Below, one piece after another: positions 6,069 through 11,962 of a stretch of DNA of 15,046 nt; the stretch's first letter is position 1, and every line of letters begins with the position of its first letter. Source of the stretch: Frankiales bacterium (lineage in GTDB: Bacteria > Actinomycetota > Actinomycetes > Mycobacteriales > SCTD01). Below the pieces are notes generated by a model. That model worked only from the letters and a program-made list of their open reading frames with translations. It ran no database searches and was not told where the DNA came from. The translations under genes and the position numbers were made by a program. The stretch lies in contig SCTD01000017.1 of assembly GCA_004299215.1 (NCBI GenBank), positions 1 through 15,046 on the forward strand. The letters are read 5' to 3'.

Positions 6069-6983
6069 ATGGCAGACGTCGTGTGGTCCGAGATCCCCGT
6101 CCACGGTCACCGGGTGCGCTACGCCGAGTCCGGCGCCGCCTCAGGCGGCCCGGTCGTCGTGCTGGTCCACGGCATCGCGTCCCGCGCGGCGCAGTGGGAG
6201 TCGGTGATGGCGCAGCTCGGCGACACCTGCCACGTCATCGCGCCCGACCTGCTCGGTCACGGCGAGTCCGCCAAGCCGCGCGGCGACTACTCCCTCGGTG
6301 CGCACGCCTGCGGCATCCGCGACCTGATGGCCGCGCTCGGCCACGACCGCGTGTCCCTGGTCGGCCACTCCCTCGGCGGGGGCATCGCGATGCAGTACGC
6401 CTACCAGTTCCCCGAGCGGGTCGAGCGCCTCGCGCTGGTCTGCTCGGGCGGGCTCGGCCGCGAGGTGAGCGTCTTCCTGCGGGCGGCGACCCTGCCCGGC
6501 TCCGAGCTGGTGCTGCCGCTGCTCGCCGGGTCGTGGACGCGGGCGGCCGCCGGAAGGGTCCGCTCGTTGCTGGACCTCGCGCGGGTCCCGGTCCCGAAGG
6601 GACTCGCGGAGTGCCTGGTCGGCGTCGGCTCGATGAGCGACCGCGGCACCCGCTCGGCCTTCCTGCACACGGCGCGCAGCGTGCTGGACCCGGCCGGGCA
6701 GCGCGTCGACGCCCGCGACCGCCTCTACCTCGCGGCCGACCTGCCGCTGTTCGTCGTCTGGGGGCGCAAGGACGCGATCATCCCGGTGGCGCACGGCGAG
6801 TCGCTGGCGGCGTCCGTACCCGGCACCACGCTCGAGGTGTTCGAGCAGTCCGGGCACTTCCCGCACCTCACCGAGCCGGCGCGCCTGGCCGCCGTGCTCG
6901 CGCAGTGGGTCGCGTCCACCCCTGCCGTGCGGCTCGACCCGTCGACGCTGACCTCCCGGCTGCGGACCCCCGTCAGCGCCTGA
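6069..6983 (+). CDS. Alpha/beta hydrolase (cytoplasmic esterase or lipase type)
   Basis: The product is 304 residues starting at the ATG at 6069. There is no well-spaced Shine-Dalgarno (GAGGG lies one base from the ATG), in line with a leaderless transcript. The fold motifs are in order: VVVLVHGIAS (29-38, oxyanion HG), PDLLGHGES (59-67), VGHSLGGG (98-105, nucleophile Ser101), GRKDAIIP (232-239, Asp235) and SGHFPHL (261-267, His263). No signal peptide is present, so it likely acts in the cytosol. A variable lid region lies at about 130-205. Such enzymes hydrolyse esters, epoxides or C-C bonds; the substrate cannot be told. It is divergent from the dehydrogenase-tetR-esterase operon and shares the twin-operator region, so it is probably co-regulated with it. 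The C-terminal 15 residues (LDPSTLTSRLRTPVSA) are beyond the usual domain. Confidence 0.92.
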   Translation: MADVVWSEIPVHGHRVRYAESGAASGGPVVVLVHGIASRAAQWESVMAQLGDTCHVIAPDLLGHGESAKPRGDYSLGAHACGIRDLMAALGHDRVSLVGHSLGGGIAMQYAYQFPERVERLALVCSGGLGREVSVFLRAATLPGSELVLPLLAGSWTRAAAGRVRSLLDLARVPVPKGLAECLVGVGSMSDRGTRSAFLHTARSVLDPAGQRVDARDRLYLAADLPLFVVWGRKDAIIPVAHGESLAASVPGTTLEVFEQSGHFPHLTEPARLAAVLAQWVASTPAVRLDPSTLTSRLRTPVSA

Positions 6984-7126
6984 CCTGCGCGGCGACCCCC
7001 GGCGCGGCGACCCCCGGCGCGGCCCCCCGGCCACCGCGGCCCCCGACGCGATTCTCATGATCACCGGGGACGCGCCGGGCGTGTCCCCGGTGATCATGAG
7101 AATCCTGCGCGGCGACCCCCGGCGCG
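6984..7126. repeat. Direct repeats flanking the 7050-7104 hairpin
   Basis: A 23-bp sequence beginning CCTGCGCGGCGACCCCCG occurs perfectly at 6984-7006, directly after the hydrolase stop codon, and again at 7104-7126, directly after the hairpin. A 15-bp unit (GCGCGGCGACCCCCG) is also repeated in tandem at 6987-7001 and 7002-7016, with a decayed third copy from 7017. The long identity suggests duplication or insertion rather than chance. Confidence 0.75.
7050..7104. repeat. Long perfect inverted repeat, possible bidirectional terminator
   Basis: The arms at 7050-7071 and 7083-7104 are perfect inverted copies of 22 bp (start GATTCTCATGATCACC). With one G-U pair and three more pairs inside, the RNA stem would extend to about 26 bp with a tiny loop. 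It lies between the convergent hydrolase and DUF3105 genes, where it could end transcription from both sides. There is no U-tract. The arms are AT-richer than their surroundings, which suggests a mobile or REP-like origin. Confidence 0.85.
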
Positions 7127-7138
7127 TCGGCGCCCGGG

Positions 7139-7768
7139 TCAGGCGGCCGTGCCCAGCTGCCCGCGGGCCTCTCGCGGGGTGACTCCCCCGCCGCGGCACG
7201 GGGCGCCCTTCTCGCCGCCCTGCCCGCCGCCGGCGTAGGCCTCGACGAACTGCGCGAGCCGCGGGTCGTCCGCGCTGCTCGCCTCCAGCCCCGCGCCCCA
7301 GGTGACCGCCACCACCCGCGAGTCCAGGCCCTCCTGCGGGCTGACGAGGACGTACTCCTCGTTCATCTCCGCCAGCTCGGCCAGCGCCTCGACCTCGTCG
7401 TCGCCGAGGGCAGGGTCGTACGCCAGCCACACGGCGCCGTGCTCGAGCGAGTGCACGGCGAACTCCACGGGCACCTGCTCGTCGTAGACGTCGCAGGCCA
7501 GCCAGCGCGCGTTGTGCTCCCCGCCGAGCGGCGGGACGCGCTCGTAGTCGATCGGCCCGGCGACGTGGTCGTGGCTGGGGTCCTCGGCGAGGACCTCGAG
7601 GCCCTCGATGTCGGGTGCGGCGGCCGGCGCCGCGCTCGGCGCGGCCGGGGCGGACACCGGCGCGGACGGTGCGGAGCTGGCCCCGGCCGCTCCCTGGTCC
7701 GCCGGGTCGGCCGCGCACCCGGACAGGAGCACGACCGACGCGGCCAGGAGCGGCAGGACGGACCTCAC
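7139..7768 (-). CDS. DUF3105 lipoprotein
   Basis: The product is 209 residues. The GTG start (7766-7768) overlaps the glgC stop by four bases (GTGA), implying translational coupling; AGGTGG in the end of glgC can serve as ribosome site. Residues 1-18 are a lipoprotein signal ending in the lipobox LSGC (Cys18). A Ser/Ala/Pro-rich linker follows (21-52). The folded part (53-209) has the DUF3105 hallmarks: PPLGGEHN (79-86), CDVYDEQVP (92-100) and AVHSLEHGAVWLAY (104-117), then LVSPQEGLDSRVVAVTWG. It should be anchored on the outer face of the membrane. The conserved His residues hint at metal or ligand binding, but no function is established to my knowledge. Coupling to glgC is unexpected for an extracytoplasmic protein. 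Confidence 0.9.
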   Translation of the reverse strand: MRSVLPLLAASVVLLSGCAADPADQGAAGASSAPSAPVSAPAAPSAAPAAAPDIEGLEVLAEDPSHDHVAGPIDYERVPPLGGEHNARWLACDVYDEQVPVEFAVHSLEHGAVWLAYDPALGDDEVEALAELAEMNEEYVLVSPQEGLDSRVVAVTWGAGLEASSADDPRLAQFVEAYAGGGQGGEKGAPCRGGGVTPREARGQLGTAA

Positions 7769-9003
7769 GCCACCACCTGCTGGCCCTTGCCGACCACGAC
7801 GATCCCGCTGTCGGTCACGGTGAACCCCCTCGAGCGGTCCAGGTCGTGGTCGACGCCCACGGTGGCGCCGGGCCAGACGACGACGTTCTTGTCCAGGATC
7901 GCCTTGCGCACCACGGCCCCTCGCCCCACGGCCACCCCGTGCAGGACCACGCTCTCGTCGACGCTCGACCCGGAGTGCACGCGCACCCCCGGCGAGACGA
8001 TCGACCGGCGCACCCGGCCGCCGGAGACGATGACGCCCTGCGAGACCAGCGAGTCGACGGCCTGCCCGACCCGGCCCTCCTCCTCGAAGACGAACTTCGC
8101 GGGCGGCAGGGCCGGAGACGTGGTGAGGATCGGCCACTGCCGGTTGTAGAGGTTGAACACCGGGTGGATCGACACCAGGTCCATGTGGGCGTCGTAGTAG
8201 CTGTCCAGGGTCCCGACGTCGCGCCAGTAGCCGCGGTCGCGGTCGGTCGCACCGGGGACGTCGTTCTCGGAGAAGTCGTAGACCTGAGCGCCGCCGCGCT
8301 CGACCATCATCGGGATGATGTTGCCGCCCATGTCGTGGACGGACCCCTCGTCGCCGGCGTCGATCTTCACCGCTTCGAGCAGCGCCTCGGTCGTGAAGAC
8401 GTAGTTGCCCATCGAGGCGTAGACGGTGTCGGGGTCGTCCGGCAGCCCCGGCGGGTTGCTCGGCTTCTCGAGGAACGCCGTGATGTCGCGGCCGTTCTCG
8501 GCGGTCTGGATGACCCCGAAGCCGTGCGCCTCGGACCGGGGTACGCGGATGCCGGCGACGGTGACGCCGGCCCCGCTGGCGACGTGCTGGTCCACCATCT
8601 GCCGCGGATCCATCCGGTAGACGTGGTCGGCACCGAAGACGACGACGTGGTCGGGCTGCTCGTCGTAGACCAGGTTGAGCGACTGGTGGATGGCGTCGGC
8701 CGAGCCGCGGAACCACTGCGGACCGAGCCGCTGCTGCGCCGGCACCGGGGTGACGTAGTTGCCCAGCAGCGTGGACATCCGCCACGTCGTCGTGATGTGC
8801 CGGTCGAGCGAGTGCGACTTGTACTGCGTGAGGACGACGATTCGCAGGTAGCCGGCGTTGACGAGGTTGGACAGCACGAAGTCGACCAGCCGGTAGATCC
8901 CGCCGAACGGCACCGCCGGCTTGGCGCGGTCGTCGGTGAGGGGCGCGAGCCGCTTGCCCGCTCCGCCGGCGAGGACGATGCCGAGGACCCGAGGCGAGCG
9001 CAT
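7765..9003 (-). CDS. glgC: Glucose-1-phosphate adenylyltransferase GlgC
   Basis: The product is 412 residues from the ATG at 9001-9003 (MRSPRVLGIVLAGG), which aligns with the start of mycobacterial GlgC. An ATG at 9036 in frame would add eleven residues and overlap the divergent start; it is rejected. The enzyme makes ADP-glucose from ATP and glucose-1-phosphate in the cytosol, the first committed step of glycogen and maltose-1-phosphate synthesis. Visible motifs are the nucleotidyl-transfer signature LAGGAGKRLAPLT (11-23), RAKPAVPFGG (26-35), VFGADHVYRMDP, GYWRDVGTLDSYYDAHMDLV, HPVFNLYNRQWPI and a C-terminal left-handed beta-helix with HGVAVGRGAVVRKAILDKNVVV. Close similarity to the mycobacterial protein is visible along the whole length. 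It overlaps the DUF3105 gene by four bases and is divergent from glgA. The transcript appears leaderless. Confidence 0.97.
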   Translation of the reverse strand: MRSPRVLGIVLAGGAGKRLAPLTDDRAKPAVPFGGIYRLVDFVLSNLVNAGYLRIVVLTQYKSHSLDRHITTTWRMSTLLGNYVTPVPAQQRLGPQWFRGSADAIHQSLNLVYDEQPDHVVVFGADHVYRMDPRQMVDQHVASGAGVTVAGIRVPRSEAHGFGVIQTAENGRDITAFLEKPSNPPGLPDDPDTVYASMGNYVFTTEALLEAVKIDAGDEGSVHDMGGNIIPMMVERGGAQVYDFSENDVPGATDRDRGYWRDVGTLDSYYDAHMDLVSIHPVFNLYNRQWPILTTSPALPPAKFVFEEEGRVGQAVDSLVSQGVIVSGGRVRRSIVSPGVRVHSGSSVDESVVLHGVAVGRGAVVRKAILDKNVVVWPGATVGVDHDLDRSRGFTVTDSGIVVVGKGQQVVA

Positions 9004-9004
9004 G

Positions 9005-9019
9005 GGGACATCCTGTCCC
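9005..9019. promoter_or_regulatory. Palindromic candidate operator between glgC and glgA
   Basis: GGGACATCCTGTCCC is a perfect inverted repeat with 6-bp arms and a 3-bp centre. It overlaps the candidate -10 box of glgC and lies just upstream of that of glgA, so one bound protein could act on both. I do not recognise the motif as a known operator. Confidence 0.6.
9010..9015 (-). promoter_or_regulatory. Candidate -10 box, leaderless start of glgC
   Basis: On the minus strand CAGGAT is followed by six bases and the glgC ATG. No Shine-Dalgarno is present. The first base deviates from TAnnnT and no clear -35 box is seen. Confidence 0.4.
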
Positions 9020-9021
9020 AC

Positions 9022-9027
9022 TAGCGT
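9022..9027 (+). promoter_or_regulatory. Candidate -10 box, leaderless start of glgA
   Basis: TAGCGT matches TAnnnT and ends seven bases before the ATG at 9035. There is no Shine-Dalgarno. A clear -35 box was not found; that region falls on the glgC start codon. Confidence 0.5.
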
Positions 9028-9034
9028 TCGACTC

Positions 9035-10186
9035 ATGCGGATCGGTGTCCTGACGCGCGAGTGGCCCGACCAGGTCTACGGCGGCGCGGGCGTCCACGTC
9101 GAGCACCTGGTCCGCTTCCTGCGCGCGGAGGGCGCGGCCGTCGACGTCCACTCGTTCGGCGGGACCGCGGACGGGGCCGTGGCCCATGACGCGGATCCTG
9201 CGCTGACGCAGGCGAACTCGGCGCTGCAGGTGCTGAGCACCGATCTGCGGATCGCCGCCGCCACCGCCGGGTGCGATGTCGTGCACTCGCACACCTGGTA
9301 CGCCGACCTCGCCGGGCACCTCTCCGGTCTCCTGCACGGGATCCCGCACGTGGTCACGACGCACAGCCTCGAGCCGCACCGGCCGTGGAAGGCCGAGCAG
9401 CTGGGCGGCGGCTACGCGATCAGCAGCTGGGCCGAGAAGACCGCCGTCCTGGCCGCGGACGCCGTGATCGCGGTCAGCGAGGGCATGGCCCGCGACGTCC
9501 TGGCGAGCTACCCCGACCTCGACCCGGCGCGGGTCCACGTGATCCACAACGGCATCGACGCCGAGGCCTACGCCCCCACGGACGCGACCGACGTCCTGGA
9601 GCGGTACGGCGTGGACGCCTCGGTGCCGTACGCCCTATTCGTCGGGCGGATCACGCGGCAGAAGGGGCTGGCGCACCTGCTGCGTGCCGCTCGCGACCTG
9701 CCGGGGCAGCTGGTGCTGTGCGCCGGGGCTCCGGACACCCCGGAGATCGCCGCGGAGACGGCCGACCTCGTCGAGGAGCTGCAGCGGGCCCGCGACGGCG
9801 TCGTGCTGATCTCCGAGATGCTGCCGAAGGCCGAGGTCGTGCAGCTGCTCTCGCACGCGACGGTGTTCGTGTGCCCGTCGGTCTACGAGCCGCTCGGGAT
9901 CGTCAACCTCGAGGCGATGGCCTGCGGCACCGCGGTCGTCGCCAGCAGCGTCGGCGGGATCCCCGAGGTCGTCGTCGACGGCGAGACGGGGCTGCTGGTG
10001 CCGTACGACGAGGCCGACCCGCGCGCGTTCGAGGCGGGGCTGGCCACCCGCGTCGCCGAGCTGCTGGCGGACCCGGACCGCGCCGCGGCGATGGGACGGG
10101 CCGGTCGGGAGCGGGCCGTGACGCACTTCGGCTGGGACGCGATCGCCCGGCGCACGCTCGAGCTCTACGCCTCCGTCCTGCGCTGA
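9035..10186 (+). CDS. glgA: Actinobacterial GT4 glycogen/maltose-1-phosphate synthase (GlgA/GlgM)
   Basis: The product is 383 residues starting MRIGVLTREWPDQVYGGAGVH. This is the GT4-type ADP-glucose glucosyltransferase annotated glgA in actinobacteria. The Mycobacterium tuberculosis counterpart (Rv1212c, next to glgC) is now called GlgM and forms maltose-1-phosphate from ADP-glucose and glucose-1-phosphate for the GlgE pathway. Seen here: the glycine loop GGAGVH (16-21), HSHTWYADLAG (84-94), TTHSLEPHRPWKAEQLGGGY (108-127), the phosphate-binding pair R205 and K210 (VGRITRQKG) and the EX7E motif E285-E293 (EPLGIVNLE). The length is typical. It is divergent from glgC with 31 bases between start codons, so substrate supplier and user are controlled from one short region. 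No glgE or glgB is in the window, so which product dominates cannot be decided. Confidence 0.95.
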   Translation: MRIGVLTREWPDQVYGGAGVHVEHLVRFLRAEGAAVDVHSFGGTADGAVAHDADPALTQANSALQVLSTDLRIAAATAGCDVVHSHTWYADLAGHLSGLLHGIPHVVTTHSLEPHRPWKAEQLGGGYAISSWAEKTAVLAADAVIAVSEGMARDVLASYPDLDPARVHVIHNGIDAEAYAPTDATDVLERYGVDASVPYALFVGRITRQKGLAHLLRAARDLPGQLVLCAGAPDTPEIAAETADLVEELQRARDGVVLISEMLPKAEVVQLLSHATVFVCPSVYEPLGIVNLEAMACGTAVVASSVGGIPEVVVDGETGLLVPYDEADPRAFEAGLATRVAELLADPDRAAAMGRAGRERAVTHFGWDAIARRTLELYASVLR

Positions 10187-10270
10187 CAGCAGGGATCGGC
10201 CTCGCGAGGTCGAATGCTCCTCCCGCCTGGGGGGGCCGATCGGCGGCGATCCCTCGGCAGGGAGCGCCCG
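10187..10270 (+). promoter_or_regulatory. Leader region of the FG-GAP gene with inverted repeats
   Basis: This 84-base gap after glgA holds AGGGATCG (10191-10198) and CGATCCCT (10247-10254), an 8-bp inverted repeat 48 bases apart. Inside lies the 10-bp palindrome GCCGATCGGC (10235-10244). It could fold into one large RNA hairpin, act as a terminator for glgA, or bind a regulator. No known riboswitch was recognised and no good promoter boxes were found. Confidence 0.35.
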
Positions 10271-11959
10271 ATGAGCAGGACTCGACTCACCGCTCTGCTC
10301 GCCGCTGCGGTCGGCGTGGCGACCTGCATCGGCCCGGCAGGCGCCACCTCGTCGAGCCCCACCGGGAGCGCTCCCCGTGCGCTGTCTCTGCAGGCTGCCG
10401 CGCAGCACCTCCTGGACGTGCCGGACGACGCCGCCCGGGAGGCCTGGCGGGCGAGCCTGCTGAGCGGCGTGACCTCCGACGAGAGCACCGGGAGCTCGGC
10501 TGCGAGCACCGGTCCGCGGGACTACGCCCGCGTCACCGACGCCGGGGACCTGGACGGCGACGGGCGTTCCGACGTCCTGGTCGCCCACGACTCGGGAACC
10601 ACGGTCCGCAGCGGCAAGGACGGCCGCGTGCTGCTCCGGCACGCCGGGAGCTCGCTCTCGCCGGTGCCCGGCGCCGGCGCCGTCAAGCTGCTGTCGGTGA
10701 AGGTCGAGTACGTCGACGTCGACCGAGGGTTCGCCATCGACGTGCACTTCGAGGGGCTCGACGGCAAGGGCCGCTCCCGCTGGCAGCACACAGCGACCGG
10801 GACCTACACCTTCACCGGGGCCGGACCGCTCGGCGTGACCCGGGTGCAGTCCTTGCCCCTCCTGGCCTCCGACGGGATGCTCGACGGCGCCGGGCGGCCG
10901 GCCCTGCTGCTCGGCGGGCTGAGCGGCACGGTGGCCGTCATGGGCTCGCTGACACTGGAGCCGGCGCTGCTGTCGCTGTCCGACGGCGAGCTGCAGGTGC
11001 TGCCCGAGGTGCGCGGCATGGGCCGCGCCACCCCGTGGGTCACCCCTCAGACCACCTCGCACGAGCCCCAGCGCTGCTACACGACCAGCGCTCCTCTCGG
11101 ACCGCTGACCCGGGTCGGCCTGCTGTGCGGCGCCACCCCGGCGTGGACCGTGGACGTCCCGCTGCGCGGCGCCTACGTCGAGGAGGCAGGCGACTTCGAC
11201 GGCGACCAGGCCTCGGACGTGCTCGTGACGACCTGGGGCTTCGAGAGGCCGCAGGCCCGCGAGGTCGCCCGGGGCACCCGCGTGCTGTCCTTCGCCGACG
11301 GCTCCACCGTGGCCAGCGGCCCACTGGACACCCTCACCCCCCTGCTGGCGGACGTCAGCGGCGACGGCCAGCCCGACCTCATGGAGGTGCTGCTCGGCGA
11401 CGCCGACGTCGAGCTGCGCGCGGTCACCGTCGCCGGCGAGGAGATCTGGGCCCGCCGGGTCGCCCTGGACGAGGGAGGTTGGACCTCGGCCTACAGCGGC
11501 TACGACCTCACCGGTGACGGGCTGGCCGACGGCCTGGTCATCGGCATGCCGGACACCGGCCCGGGGCGCACCACGGTCGTGGACGGGCGAACCGGGAAGG
11601 CCTACACCCGCGTCGGCGTCAACGACATGCTGCTGCCCGGGCTGCGCCAGCGTGGCGCCGACCTCGTCGTGCTGGGCGCCGACCGGGGGCGGGCCCGCGC
11701 GACGGTGCTGAGCGGCGACCGCGGCGCGACCCTGCTGGACGTACGCGTGCCCGGACCGACCGGTCTGGTCTCCACCGGCGGAGCCGGGGCAGCCGACCTG
11801 GACCGGGACGGGCGACGAGACCTGGTCGTCGCGAGCCGCACCGACGACGTCCGTGTCGCGACCGCCTTCTCAGCGGCCGGCCGGGTCCTCTGGCAGGTCC
11901 GCGAGAAGGCCAAGCCGGTCCGGAAGGACATCGGCATGGTGATCGTCGAGGCCGGCTGA
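10271..11959 (+). CDS. Exported FG-GAP/VCBS-repeat calcium-motif protein
   Basis: The product is 562 residues. The ATG at 10271 has AGGGAG (10259-10264) six bases upstream and begins a clear signal peptide (MSRTRLTALLAAAVGVATCIGPAGA, cleavage near residue 25). The upstream in-frame start is rejected because it precedes the ribosome site. The mature protein carries five Asp-rich loops like those of FG-GAP/VCBS beta-propeller blades: DLDGDGRSD (93-101), DFDGDQASD (308-316), DVSGDGQPD (361-369), DLTGDGLAD (412-420) and DLDRDGRRD (509-517), each followed by a hydrophobic strand. Such loops usually bind calcium in secreted or surface proteins. The span 102-307 lacks clear loops. No C-terminal anchor or sorting signal is seen, so it is probably released or held by partners. 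Its function is unknown. The stop is three bases from that of the convergent GDSL gene. Confidence 0.87.
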   Translation: MSRTRLTALLAAAVGVATCIGPAGATSSSPTGSAPRALSLQAAAQHLLDVPDDAAREAWRASLLSGVTSDESTGSSAASTGPRDYARVTDAGDLDGDGRSDVLVAHDSGTTVRSGKDGRVLLRHAGSSLSPVPGAGAVKLLSVKVEYVDVDRGFAIDVHFEGLDGKGRSRWQHTATGTYTFTGAGPLGVTRVQSLPLLASDGMLDGAGRPALLLGGLSGTVAVMGSLTLEPALLSLSDGELQVLPEVRGMGRATPWVTPQTTSHEPQRCYTTSAPLGPLTRVGLLCGATPAWTVDVPLRGAYVEEAGDFDGDQASDVLVTTWGFERPQAREVARGTRVLSFADGSTVASGPLDTLTPLLADVSGDGQPDLMEVLLGDADVELRAVTVAGEEIWARRVALDEGGWTSAYSGYDLTGDGLADGLVIGMPDTGPGRTTVVDGRTGKAYTRVGVNDMLLPGLRQRGADLVVLGADRGRARATVLSGDRGATLLDVRVPGPTGLVSTGGAGAADLDRDGRRDLVVASRTDDVRVATAFSAAGRVLWQVREKAKPVRKDIGMVIVEAG

Positions 11960-11962
11960 GCC

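Noticed and set aside
7050..7104. Possible CRISPR or phage attachment site
   Set aside because: There is only one inverted pair with no regularly spaced spacers, no cas genes, no integrase and no tRNA nearby.
8921..9034. Upstream start for glgA
   Set aside because: The extension is antisense to glgC. The family starts at MRIGVLTREWPP-type sequences, as at 9035.
9004..9036. Upstream in-frame ATG for glgC at 9034-9036
   Set aside because: It would add MSRTLVGQDVP, which is not found in GlgC proteins I know, and would place the start inside the glgA start codon. The ATG at 9003 fits the family and the -10 spacing.
10187..10270. c-di-AMP (ydaO-type) riboswitch upstream of the exported FG-GAP protein
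   Set aside because: Such riboswitches often precede secreted proteins in actinobacteria, but the gap is too short and the conserved core bases are not visible.
9271..11517. A 748-residue plus-strand open frame in another frame of glgA and the FG-GAP gene
   Set aside because: Arg-rich, no domains, and overlaps two well-supported proteins on the same strand.
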